Positions 8,506 to 15,838 of a stretch of 38,432 nt of DNA are shown here, piece after piece. The stretch spans positions 1 through 38,432 of the forward strand of contig NZ_BDUC01000019.1 of NCBI RefSeq assembly GCF_002218085.1, in the 5' to 3' direction. The notes under the pieces were generated by a model. It was given only the letters and a program-made list of their open reading frames with translations, had not been told where the DNA came from and did not search any database. Within the stretch, counting starts at the first letter, position 1, and each line of letters begins with the position of its first letter. Both the position numbers and the translations under genes were made by a program. This stretch comes from Tolypothrix sp. NIES-4075. Its GTDB lineage: Bacteria > Cyanobacteriota > Cyanobacteriia > Cyanobacteriales > Nostocaceae.

Positions 8506-8788
8506 CTAATGAATAACCAACCAAATTTATTTAAGATGACTTAATTCAGATTGATAGCATCAATTAATTCATTTTCATAAAAATATAGCTACCATAACAG
8601 GATTTATATTTATTCAGAAAATTGTAATTAACATACGTTTACAACCCGCGATTGCATCGCTGGAAGGATTATATTGTCGTAAGTAAGAACGTTTGCATAC
8701 AAGCAACTGGAATACATTATTTTTTTTATTATAAAAAAAGGTAAAATAATACTAATTGCATCTACAAAATTTCAGATAATCAAATTAA

Positions 8789-9673
8789 ATGACGCGCTTT
8801 ATACATGACAAGTTCGCCAAGGACTATCTTGAAGAGTTACTAAAAGATTACGGAGAAGTCAAGCCGTCGGAAAAAGTTTCAGGAGAGATTAAAGAAATAG
8901 ATGTTTTATTCACTCCTTCTAAACAGCAAAGCTCTAATTTACAAGTGCTGGGATTACTCGGAAGATTTGCCGAATATCCTGCAATATTAGAACCATTCCG
9001 CAATCCTGCCTCTACCGACGAAATATGCGATTGTATTCTAAAATTATTAGAAGTAAAGGGTGGATTGCGACGAGAAGCCAAAGCAAATAAAACCAAACTC
9101 CAAGAAGAGAAAATACCCAAATTGTGGATTTTTACTCCAACCATATCTGAACGCTTATTATTTAGCTTTAACGTTAACCAAAAAGAGGGGTGGTTGTCAG
9201 GAGTATACTTTTTAGGTGATGCCTTACGGACAGCAATTGTAGCCATACATCAATTACCGGAAACACCGGAGACGTTGTGGTTGAGATTATTGGGTAGAGG
9301 AAGTAAACAAGAACAAGCTATTGTCGAGTTGCAAGCGTTACCATTAAATCATCCATACCAAAAGGCAACACTCGAATTAGTTTACAACTTGCGTGAAAAT
9401 TTGAGAATTAATCAAGAATTAGATACTGATGATAGGGAGTTAATTATGCGATTAGAACCACTTTATCAAAGAGACAAAGAACAAGCTATACAGTCAGGAG
9501 AGCAACGTTTAATTATACGTCAGCTAAATCGCCGTATTGGTGAAATTGATGCATCATTAATCGAGCGAGTTCAAGGATTATCGATTGAACAATTAGAGAA
9601 TTTAGGAGAGGCATTATTAGACTTTTCTAGTGTTGCTGATTTATCAGCTTGGTTAAACCAACAACAAGGATAA
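8789..9673 (+). CDS. DUF4351 protein (cyanobacterial Rpn/PD-(D/E)XK-like family)
   Basis: A 294-residue protein. The C-terminal 50 residues (RLIIRQLNRRIGEIDASLIE, then QLENLGEALLDF) match the DUF4351 helical domain common in cyanobacteria. The N-terminal part (YLEELLKDYGEVKPSEKVSG, then IKEIDVLFTP) matches the core of Rpn-like putative nucleases, in which aspartate and glutamate in the first part of the fold are catalytic; whether all are present here I cannot tell. Family members are often annotated as hypothetical or transposase-like, with recombination-promoting endonuclease activity shown only for Rpn relatives. It is monocistronic. A perfect 11-bp inverted repeat 25 bases after the stop may terminate it. 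Confidence 0.75.
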   Translation: MTRFIHDKFAKDYLEELLKDYGEVKPSEKVSGEIKEIDVLFTPSKQQSSNLQVLGLLGRFAEYPAILEPFRNPASTDEICDCILKLLEVKGGLRREAKANKTKLQEEKIPKLWIFTPTISERLLFSFNVNQKEGWLSGVYFLGDALRTAIVAIHQLPETPETLWLRLLGRGSKQEQAIVELQALPLNHPYQKATLELVYNLRENLRINQELDTDDRELIMRLEPLYQRDKEQAIQSGEQRLIIRQLNRRIGEIDASLIERVQGLSIEQLENLGEALLDFSSVADLSAWLNQQQG

Positions 9674-9696
9674 ATAACCGGGAAAATAGTTAAATT

Positions 9697-9733
9697 TTGA
9701 CACTCTCAAAATCAGAATTCGGGAGAGTGTCAA
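9697..9733 (+). terminator. Inverted repeat after the DUF4351 gene
   Basis: TTGACACTCTC (9697-9707) pairs perfectly with GAGAGTGTCAA (9723-9733) across a 15-base loop. It lies just downstream of the stop at 9673. There is no T-run after it, so a factor-independent terminator is only one reading; an operator is the other. Confidence 0.45.
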
Positions 9734-9885
9734 TGACAAATAGTTTATTACATTAAGCTGTCGTCAATGCCCATACCCCATACCCTTCTTAATCCCATAA
9801 CGACACACTTGGATGTGAGTCGCCCCGTCAGTTTAAATGTTGATAAAAATTATTTCTTATGATAAAGAATCCGCAAGGAATAGGG

Positions 9886-10005
9886 TCATCCCAACGTCAA
9901 TTCACCCGATGGCATATCAACAACCAACCGTCGAGTAGTTAGCCATTGACGACCGAGTAAAACTTCAGTTAAATCTTTACCAACGTGAACGGGAATATAT
10001 CGTGC
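9886..10005 (-). pseudogene. C-terminal remnant of a retropepsin-like aspartyl protease
   Basis: On the minus strand, in the frame next to the 111-residue gene, about 39 codons read YIPVHVGKDLTEVLLGRQWL and then TTRRLVVDMPSGELTLG before a stop at 9886. The LLGRQWL motif and hydrophobic tail are typical of the C-terminal half of small cyanobacterial clan AA aspartyl proteases. The catalytic DTGA half is absent. It appears to have been joined to the upstream gene by a deletion. Confidence 0.6.
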
Positions 10006-10312
10006 CGCAAGCCCCAGACTCATTAATTCGGAAAGTATGGTGTATTTTACCAGGATGCTTTTCACGACACTGTTGCCAAACCACTTCTAAATCTTTATCG
10101 ACGAAATACTCTCCACTATCGGGTTCAACCGTCATATACCAGTTATAATGAGTCTCAATCAATTCCGATTTAACTTTATCAAATATCGGTTTACAACGTT
10201 GGTAAAAAGCTTCGCGTTCGGCTTCACGCTGCGCTTTTTGTTCTTCTGTCCACTGAATTTCGGGGAATATTCGTCCCTTGCGTGCGGTACGAGTCAGTTT
10301 AGTTTCAGTCAT
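9977..10312 (-). CDS. Small cyanobacterial protein of unknown function, C-terminus altered by deletion
   Basis: From ATG 10312 (MTETKLTRTARKG) the frame gives 111 residues. It is hydrophilic with two conserved-looking blocks, YNWYMTVEPDSGEYFVDKD and HHTFRINESGACGTI. I recall similar small proteins in cyanobacteria next to a retropepsin-like gene, but cannot name a family. After GTI the frame runs six codons (YSRSRW) through DNA that codes the aspartyl protease remnant in another frame, so the natural end of this gene seems to have been lost in the same deletion that removed the protease N-terminus. Function unknown. An earlier ATG at 10336 would add eight residues without support. Confidence 0.55.
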   Translation of the reverse strand: MTETKLTRTARKGRIFPEIQWTEEQKAQREAEREAFYQRCKPIFDKVKSELIETHYNWYMTVEPDSGEYFVDKDLEVVWQQCREKHPGKIHHTFRINESGACGTIYSRSRW

Positions 10313-10423
10313 GATTGGTTCAAAGCACAATTGCAATATCTATATTGGACAGTATTTTCCGCCCACTGAGGAGAAGCGCTTTGGCAACCAAAATAAGCAT
10401 ATATGGAAGAAAGGGGAATTTAA

Positions 10424-10777
10424 CAGGCTTTTATACCTGTTTTTGGCAAGCGGACACCTTTAACTAGAGAGCATTTTAGTCCCTTTAAAGAAGTTTACGG
10501 GGATGATGCTAATGGGGGAAGTCCGCGTGTTGACCAAGGGGAGTCGGGACGTTGGCGCAGATGGACGTGGGAGGATATTGCTAAACGCGGCGAAAACCTG
10601 GATATAACTTGGCTGCGGGATGAAAGTTTGCAGTCGGGGGATAATTTACCGGAACCGGATATCATTGCAGCCGCTATTATGACGAAATTACAAACGGCGA
10701 TCGCGGAAATGGAGGCGTTGACGGCGTTGCTGGAAGGTGAAGAAGAAACCGAGGAAGGTGCAGCACTTTTAGAATAA
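10424..10777 (+). pseudogene. C-terminal remnant of type I restriction methyltransferase HsdM
   Basis: An open frame with no start reads IPVFGKRTPLTREHFSPF, then DQGESGRWRRW and NLDITWLRDES, ending in a glutamate-rich tail at TAA 10775-10777. These blocks are typical of the C-terminal end of cyanobacterial type I N6-adenine methyltransferases, after the catalytic NPPF domain, which is missing. An in-frame TAA at 10421 marks the broken edge. It lies at the start of a run that ends with a broken hsdS, so this was the M subunit of the same operon. Confidence 0.75.
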
Positions 10778-10803
10778 AAGCAAACCCACAGTAATCAATT
10801 GTT

Positions 10804-11421
10804 ATGACCCAAGCCTTACCAAAAATAGTTACCTTTGACGAATTTATCACCTGGTATCCTGAAAACTCTGGGGTACGCTATGAATTACACAATGGGGAAA
10901 TTGTCGAAATGTCACAGCCTACGGGGAAACATGAAAGGATAAAAGGATTTTCGGCGGCTGAATTGACTTTAGAGTTTAGACGATTAAATCTCCCCTACTT
11001 TATCCCTAATCAAGCAATAGTAAAACCACCGGAAAGAGAATCAGGTTATTTTCCAGATGTATTAATACTGAATGACGATGCTTTGGTTGATGAACCTCTT
11101 TGGGAAAAATCTTCTACTGTGACTAAGGGTGCATCAATTCCTTTAGTGATTGAGGTTGTCAGTACCAATTGGCGCGATGATTATTATCTGAAACTTGCCG
11201 ATTATGAGGAGATGGGTATTTCTGAATATTGGATTGTTGATTATGCAGCATTGGGAGCTAGGAAGTTTATTGGTAATCCCAAACAACCTACCATTTCAAT
11301 CTATCAATTAATTGACGGGGAATACCAAGTCACTCAGTTTTGGGGTAGCGATAAAATTATATCTCCTTCTTTCCCTGAGTTAAATTTAACTGCGGAACAA
11401 GTTTTTAATGCTGGTCAATAA
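10804..11421 (+). CDS. Uma2 family (DUF820) putative endonuclease
   Basis: A 205-residue protein of the Uma2/DUF820 family, very abundant in cyanobacteria and predicted to have a PD-(D/E)XK nuclease fold. Visible family blocks are RYELHNGEIVEMSQPTGKHE near residues 25-45, the YFPDVLIL strand with the catalytic-type aspartate near 82, IPLVIEVVS near 116-124, the KLADYEEMGISEYWIVD block near 132-150, and PEL near the end. Length is normal, so it looks intact. It starts 26 bases after the hsdM remnant and is co-directional with the toxin-antitoxin genes. Activity and target are unknown for the family. Confidence 0.9.
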   Translation: MTQALPKIVTFDEFITWYPENSGVRYELHNGEIVEMSQPTGKHERIKGFSAAELTLEFRRLNLPYFIPNQAIVKPPERESGYFPDVLILNDDALVDEPLWEKSSTVTKGASIPLVIEVVSTNWRDDYYLKLADYEEMGISEYWIVDYAALGARKFIGNPKQPTISIYQLIDGEYQVTQFWGSDKIISPSFPELNLTAEQVFNAGQ

Positions 11422-11463
11422 TAAGTATTAAATTTACTAAATTATCAGAGGTAGGTAGTAAAG

Positions 11464-11700
11464 ATGAGTGCAGAACAAGAATTATTAACCAAGTGGCGTT
11501 CCCTTCCACAAGACAAACAGGAAGAAGTTTTAGATTTTGTTGAATTTCTTCGCTTGAAAACCTCTGCAAATAAAACTCCCTTGGGAGAACGTTTACGCCA
11601 AATTCGCACTCTTATTGTTGCTTCTGGAGAACCTTTATTAAGTCGAGATGAAATAGAAAAAGAAATTGCTAGTCGTCGTGGGGGATTACAGGAAACATAA
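11464..11700 (+). CDS. DUF2281 family small protein, antitoxin-like
   Basis: A 78-residue protein. The N-terminal ELLTKWRSLPQDKQEEVLDF and then VEFLRLK are typical of DUF2281, a small cyanobacterial family often found beside PIN-domain toxins. The C-terminal half (SRDEIEKEIASRRG) is short and charged. AGAGGTAGGTAGTAAAG precedes the ATG. It sits between a Uma2 gene and a VapBC-like pair; whether it partners with the PIN protein two genes downstream or is an orphan is unclear. Confidence 0.8.
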   Translation: MSAEQELLTKWRSLPQDKQEEVLDFVEFLRLKTSANKTPLGERLRQIRTLIVASGEPLLSRDEIEKEIASRRGGLQET

Positions 11701-11736
11701 CCCGTTAGAGTAACTTTTTATTAGGAGAAAAAGACG

Positions 11737-11994
11737 ATGGATAGTATAAAAATCAGATCCCATGTGGGTAAAGATGGGATTTTACATTTAGATATCCCCT
11801 TGGGAATAACGGATAGAGAAGTTGAAATCATGGTGATTTATCAACCAATAGAAATATCAAAGCAGCAAAAAACACCAGAAGAATTAGGCTGGACTCCTGG
11901 TTTTTTTGAGCAAACTGCTGGTTGTTTAGCAGATGACCCAATTCAAAGATATCCCCAAGGTGAATACGAAGAAAGAGAGCCGTTATTTGAATGA
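11737..11994 (+). CDS. VapB-like antitoxin of the PIN toxin pair
   Basis: An 85-residue protein. The N-terminus (IKIRSHVGKDGILHLDIPLG) looks like a short beta-rich DNA-binding head, and the C-terminus (KTPEELGWTPGFFEQTAG, ending RYPQGEYEEREPLFE) is the acidic, aromatic-rich tail typical of cyanobacterial antitoxins that wrap a PIN toxin. AGGAG lies about 10 bases ahead of the ATG. Its stop overlaps the toxin start (ATGA), the usual translational coupling for such pairs. It looks intact although its toxin is frameshifted. Confidence 0.75.
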   Translation: MDSIKIRSHVGKDGILHLDIPLGITDREVEIMVIYQPIEISKQQKTPEELGWTPGFFEQTAGCLADDPIQRYPQGEYEEREPLFE

Positions 11995-12399
11995 TTTATT
12001 TGTTAGATACTAATGCTTGTATTGTTTATTTAAATCGCCCTATATCTGGCGTGAGACAAAAAATACAATCGCTGTCACCACAAGATATTGTTGTGTGTTC
12101 GGTGGTTAAAGCTGAACTATTTTATGGTGCAATGAGAAGCAACAATACTACACGCACCCTAGCTTTACAAGAAGCATTCCTAAATAATTTCGTATCATTG
12201 CCTTTTGATGATTCCGCCGCCACTATTTACGGGAGAATTCGGGCTGAGTTAGCAGCTAGTGGTACGCCGATTGGGCCTTATGATTTGCAGATTGCAGAAG
12301 AGTGCAATGGCGAATAATTTAATCTTGGTTACGCATAATACGCGGGAATTTAGTCGAGTGAATGGGTTGCAGATTGAGGATTGGGAGGAAATGGAGTGA
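11991..12399 (+). pseudogene. VapC-like PIN-domain toxin, frameshifted
   Basis: The first 100 codons read a normal PIN domain: LLDTNACIVYLN with the first acidic residue, SVVKAELFYGA with the second, and GTPIGPYDLQIA with the third. After that the frame leaves the family sequence and stops at 12317. The missing C-terminus is present one frame away from 12304 (AMANNLILVTHNTREFSRVN to TGA 12397-12399). One inserted base near 12290-12304 explains it. Either the toxin is inactivated or the base is a sequencing error. The repaired protein would be about 135 residues, normal for VapC ribonucleases. Confidence 0.8.
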
Positions 12400-12552
12400 G
12401 TGAGGATAAATATCAATTATATGAAGTACGGAGTGCTTGGATCTGGACTACTACTAGTGAAGTGTGTTCGTCTGTAAGAGATGGAACTCATGATACGCCT
12501 AAGTACGTTGAAGAAGGGATTCCATTAATAACGTCTAAAAATTTAATTAACT
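12396..12552 (+). pseudogene. N-terminal stub of type I restriction specificity subunit HsdS
   Basis: From GTG 12396, overlapping the toxin end, the frame reads MSEDKYQLYEV, then W-I-W and SVRDGTHDTPKYVEEG, then IPLITSKNLINY. The VRDGTHDTPKY...GIPLITSKNLI motif is the hallmark of the first target-recognition domain of HsdS. Similarity stops near 12550, exactly where the 3' end of the tyrosine recombinase gene (opposite strand) begins. About 50 of an expected 400 or more residues remain. Confidence 0.8.
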
Positions 12553-13566
12553 ATCCTTTCTCAACATACCAGTCAACAAATCCGACATCTCCAAGGAGTC
12601 TCTATTCCGATTATCATCATAAATCATCAGCGTCCTGGGGTCAGCGTGCCGACTTAACTTCTGCACCTTTCTAATATTCCCATCCGTCGCATCCAACGCC
12701 GCCGTAATCGCGCTATGCCTTACCCTATGCGGTGACATCGGCTTTTTGACACCCGCCGCTTTAAACGCCCGTGCCACTATTTTATGTATAGCATCCCCCG
12801 TCAACCTATGCCCAGAGTTATGGAAATCCAACGCCGTAAAAATTGGTAAATTCTCATTATTATCCCCCCTAGCAATCAACCAAATAGCAATAGAATTCGC
12901 CACATCCTTAGACATATCAATATACTCTTCATTCGTCCCCTGACCCTTCCCAAAAATTCTTAACTTCCGCCCATAAAAATCAAAATCACTCACATTTAAC
13001 TGACATACCTCATTCCTTCGTAAAGCCAACCCCCACAGCACCAGAAAAATTGCATAATTGCGCTTACCAATCAACGTTTCCCTATCAAATTGCCCAATAA
13101 CTTTAGCTATTGTTTTACTATCAACACCCCTAGTATCCCGGTAAGCTTTTACTTTCTCAGACTCCACATCTTCCAAAGAATAGTTACAAACTCCCAACTT
13201 TCTACCCATTTTAGAGAGCGATTTAATAGCAGCCAAACGCCGATTAACAGTAGCTTCCCGCACCCCACTTTGAATTAACAGCGCTTTATATTTCAACACT
13301 ACATGCACAGCCTGCTCCCGCGTCAGGTGTAAAAACTCCAACACACTATCCCGATTGGGTAACACAGAAGTCATCTTCAAAAAAAAGTCTTTTATATCTT
13401 TCTCATAAGCCCTTCTGGTATTCGGATTTCGCTTGTCTGCCAAAAGTTGAGCCAACACATCTGGTGAGTCATGTAGCGGTTGGGAAAAATACCTGACAAC
13501 CGGTGCATCCAAACAAGCCTCCAACGAGAGCTTGACAATTTCACCCCTTTCTGATTCATTTGGCAT
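12547..13566 (-). CDS. Tyrosine recombinase/integrase (XerC-like)
   Basis: A 339-residue site-specific recombinase. The N-terminal SAM-like DNA-binding domain (about 30-140) includes NTRRAYEKDIKDFFLKM. The catalytic domain shows the family residues in order: Arg in GLALRRNEVCQLNVSDFD (near 190), His-x-x-Arg in MSPHRVRHSAI (near 286-289), a later His in LSRHADPRTLMIYDDN and the nucleophile Tyr in that same block (near 319). ATG 13566 has a strong GGGGGAG five bases upstream. It could resolve plasmid multimers or mobilise DNA; its gene end abuts the truncated hsdS, so a past recombination or insertion placed it there. Confidence 0.9.
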   Translation of the reverse strand: MPNESERGEIVKLSLEACLDAPVVRYFSQPLHDSPDVLAQLLADKRNPNTRRAYEKDIKDFFLKMTSVLPNRDSVLEFLHLTREQAVHVVLKYKALLIQSGVREATVNRRLAAIKSLSKMGRKLGVCNYSLEDVESEKVKAYRDTRGVDSKTIAKVIGQFDRETLIGKRNYAIFLVLWGLALRRNEVCQLNVSDFDFYGRKLRIFGKGQGTNEEYIDMSKDVANSIAIWLIARGDNNENLPIFTALDFHNSGHRLTGDAIHKIVARAFKAAGVKKPMSPHRVRHSAITAALDATDGNIRKVQKLSRHADPRTLMIYDDNRNRDSLEMSDLLTGMLRKDS

Positions 13567-13838
13567 CAATACTCCCCCATCTGTTCGCGATAATGTACCT
13601 TTCCACTAACGCATATCACTCTTCGTAGACAAAAAGGCGTAATCGTTACATTTAATCATTGACTCAAATTTAGGTGCGGATGCTATCAGGTGTTTGATAT
13701 CAATCGGGACTATGTAAATTCGCTGCCTTGATATCAATATTGATAGCTTTAGCAACGGTCAGCAGAGTATAGAAAACTGTACAGAAAATTGTCTGTCATG
13801 ATAAGGGACAAGAACCAAGGCTTTTACCTAGAAAAAAG

Positions 13839-13901
13839 ATACCAGCCGTCCCACAAGCGATCCGCAACACCCAACAGATAATTCAAAAACACGGCTGGTA
13901 T
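13839..13901 (+). repeat. Large stem-loop C (11-bp arms)
   Basis: ATACCAGCCGT (13839-13849) pairs perfectly with ACGGCTGGTAT (13891-13901) across 41 bases. The loop carries GATCCGC nine bases after the left arm. Two other large stem-loops on this plasmid (14031-14101 and 38089-38151) have unrelated arms but carry GATCC at nearly the same place. Possible structured RNA or single-strand DNA element; also possible recombination site for the neighbouring recombinase. Confidence 0.5.
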
Positions 13902-14030
13902 AGCAGTCGCCAAAGCCGTTAGGACAATCTGGTGGTAGACGCCTTCAAAGCGCGTACATTGTGGATTGATTGTTGTCCTAAGCTTTCTGTCTGTTGCTAT
14001 ATCTTTTTTTTACGGTTTCCCCGTTAGAAG

Positions 14031-14101
14031 AAATGCAGAACCAAGTTTATTAGATCCACGGGCACAATATACGATACCGAGAGCGTGAAGGTTCTGCATT
14101 T
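14031..14101 (+). repeat. Large stem-loop B (12-bp arms)
   Basis: AAATGCAGAACC (14031-14042) pairs perfectly with GGTTCTGCATTT (14090-14101) across 47 bases. The loop contains GTTTATTAGATCCACG starting two bases after the arm. The same word with two differences lies in the loop of the stem-loop at 38089-38151 (read on the minus strand). The arms of the two are unrelated, so pairing is kept while sequence changes. Confidence 0.6.
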
Positions 14102-14277
14102 TATAGAGCTATTTTGATTGCGGGCGTAAGCGTTCGCTTTATCTCGTCCTTTATAGCGGAAGCGCTGCCGCCGTTGACTGCGATCACATGGGGGTGTTTG
14201 TTCGTCGCTCCACTCTTATGGTGTGGTGTACATATATATATAGATGTAGTTCAACAAATAGCGGTTGTCACTCCGTT

Positions 14278-14739
14278 TTACTTCGACGAGTTACTCAGCA
14301 TCGTTATCAACCTTTTAAGTTGCCCAACTCGCTTGCGCTGGTCGTACCTACGTTTGGCTTCAGTAGTAATTTTCGCTACATACGTATTATCTTCACTAGC
14401 CACTGTCCAAGCTGCTTCTAGGAAGGTTTCAACTGTAATACCCCGTATGCGGCAAAATTGTGTCAGTTTTTGGTCGAGGTCTTTTTCTAAAACAATCGCC
14501 GAGTGGCGCTTGGTTTCTGGGTATTGTTCGAGTTCTGCCGTTAGTGCAGCAATAGTATCAGCACCATTAGTTGCAGTTGAATTTTCTACTGACTCTACTG
14601 GGGTAGGTTGTGTTGGTGCTTCTTCAAGTTCAAGTTCTTTTTCTGATTGAGATCCTTGCTGAACGAGCGCATCAATTCTTGGTTCAACAGTTCGGCGGTT
14701 GCGTTTGTTGCGGAGTTGGTTAAGTATATTATCATCCAT
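14278..14739 (-). CDS. ParA partner, candidate centromere-binding protein
   Basis: A 153-residue protein following the ParA gene by three bases, in the position of a ParB/ParG-type partner. The N-terminus is basic and disordered (NQLRNKRNRRTVEPR), as in partners that stimulate ParA. Residues about 30-75 are an acidic Thr/Glu-rich linker. The C-terminal part (AIVLEKDLDQKLTQFCRIRG then ITVETFLEAAW) fits a ribbon-helix-helix or small helical DNA-binding domain. It lacks a canonical ParB nuclease/CTPase domain. The likely target is the 16-bp-spaced repeat array ahead of the operon. Family not named with certainty. Confidence 0.7.
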   Translation of the reverse strand: MDDNILNQLRNKRNRRTVEPRIDALVQQGSQSEKELELEEAPTQPTPVESVENSTATNGADTIAALTAELEQYPETKRHSAIVLEKDLDQKLTQFCRIRGITVETFLEAAWTVASEDNTYVAKITTEAKRRYDQRKRVGQLKRLITMLSNSSK

Positions 14740-14742
14740 TGT

Positions 14743-15519
14743 TTATTTATTCCAATGTGTGCTAATTTTCTCGATTAAGATTTCAAACGGATATTCCAGG
14801 TCTTGATATCCCAACTCGCTAAGGGTTATACGTTTATTGATTGCTTGTTTGAAACGTTCCGATTCTCTAATGGAGGGTAGAACTAGTTGTTCGCCAACTT
14901 CTGAGCGCATAGAGTCAACAGATGCTCGACTTTCTTGCGCTTGGGTGTTACCAAACCAGCGATCGCGAAATGGCAGAACACCTAATACTTCGGCATCGGT
15001 TGCTCCCACATCGCGCAGTCCGTTAAGTAAGTCGAGGGTTCTGATTAAGGAGCCATAACCTTTTACTGATGCTTCTGCGGGGATGACCAAAAAATCTGCT
15101 GCACCCAGGACGGTCAAACAAATTTGCGATCGCTGCGGTGGAGCATCGATAATACACACTTTGAATATTTTGGCAACTGCTTCTAATCTACGTTTGAGTA
15201 AGGTTGCACCCACCCCGCTATTGGAGAGGTAGTCCTGCACGGTATCGAGTTGGTCGTCGGCGGGGATGAGAAATAAATTCTCGTTATATGAGGTGGGGTA
15301 TATGCTATCTTCAGCGGGAACTGTTTTTTTGAGAAATTCCAGTAAGGTTGGTTGGTTGGGTTCCAACTCAAATCCCAAATATGTGGTGAGGTTGTGCTGC
15401 GGGTCAGAGTCAATCATTAATGTGGGACAGGAGCGATTTGCGAGCAGCCGACCCAAAAACAAGGCTGTTGTCGTCTTCCCCTGTCCCCCACTGAGGCTGG
15501 CGATGCTAATTGTCAGCAT
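14743..15519 (-). CDS. ParA-family partition ATPase
   Basis: A 258-residue ParA/MinD-superfamily ATPase that would position plasmid copies. The P-loop is SLSGGQGKTTTALFLGRLLA at the N-terminus. The first lysine of the classical KGGxGK signature is a serine here, which I have seen in plasmid ParAs but which is worth noting. Switch I/Walker A' is MIDSDPQHNLTTYLG near 36-50 and Walker B is VCIIDAPPQ near 118-126. There is no N-terminal helix-turn-helix, so it is the short (type Ib-like) kind, which fits the small non-ParB partner downstream and the upstream repeat array. ATG 15519 is followed directly by the conserved core. Confidence 0.9.
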   Translation of the reverse strand: MLTISIASLSGGQGKTTTALFLGRLLANRSCPTLMIDSDPQHNLTTYLGFELEPNQPTLLEFLKKTVPAEDSIYPTSYNENLFLIPADDQLDTVQDYLSNSGVGATLLKRRLEAVAKIFKVCIIDAPPQRSQICLTVLGAADFLVIPAEASVKGYGSLIRTLDLLNGLRDVGATDAEVLGVLPFRDRWFGNTQAQESRASVDSMRSEVGEQLVLPSIRESERFKQAINKRITLSELGYQDLEYPFEILIEKISTHWNK

Positions 15520-15532
15520 ATAGAAATTTATT

Positions 15533-15633
15533 AAATTAACTTTTTAACTTAGAGTTATTTGGTTATTTTGTCAAATATTAAATTAATAAAATTAGCTTTT
15601 TAAAAAATTAGCTTTTTGATAAATTAGCTTTTT
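15533..15633. promoter_or_regulatory. par-region direct repeats, candidate centromere/operator
   Basis: AAATTAGCTTTTT occurs at 15589-15601, 15605-15617 and 15621-15633, spaced exactly 16 bp. A one-mismatch copy (AAATTAACTTTTT) lies at 15533-15545, next to the ParA start. Evenly spaced AT-rich repeats ahead of a short-ParA operon are the classical layout of a centromere that doubles as operator for the partner protein. Confidence 0.75.
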
Positions 15634-15838
15634 ATACTACTTGCCTGCAATGCTTGCTCCATCATCTGCCTGTGGGTGATTCCGTTCTTTCGTGACGCGA
15701 CGAAGAAGGAAGTCAATGTTGGTAACAAAAAGCCCAGTTCTACGTGGTAGGGTAACAAGGGGCGGATATTTCTGTTTCAAAGGCTTCCAGCTTCCATGAG
15801 TTAGTTTTTATCTTCAAGTATTGATAACTATTCTCATA

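Larger units (their letters stand above)
13567..14277. other. Gene-free stretch between recombinase and par operon
   Basis: About 710 bases lie between the recombinase start and the end of the par operon. Apart from stem-loops C and B I see no gene. Several long-looking open frames on the plus strand here are the reverse of the par partner gene. The region around 13570-13830 may hold the recombinase promoter and crossover site. Confidence 0.4.

Noticed and set aside
14114..14650. Plus-strand 178-codon frame near the par operon
   Set aside because: It is antisense to the ParA partner gene, which is coupled to ParA and has a sensible composition.
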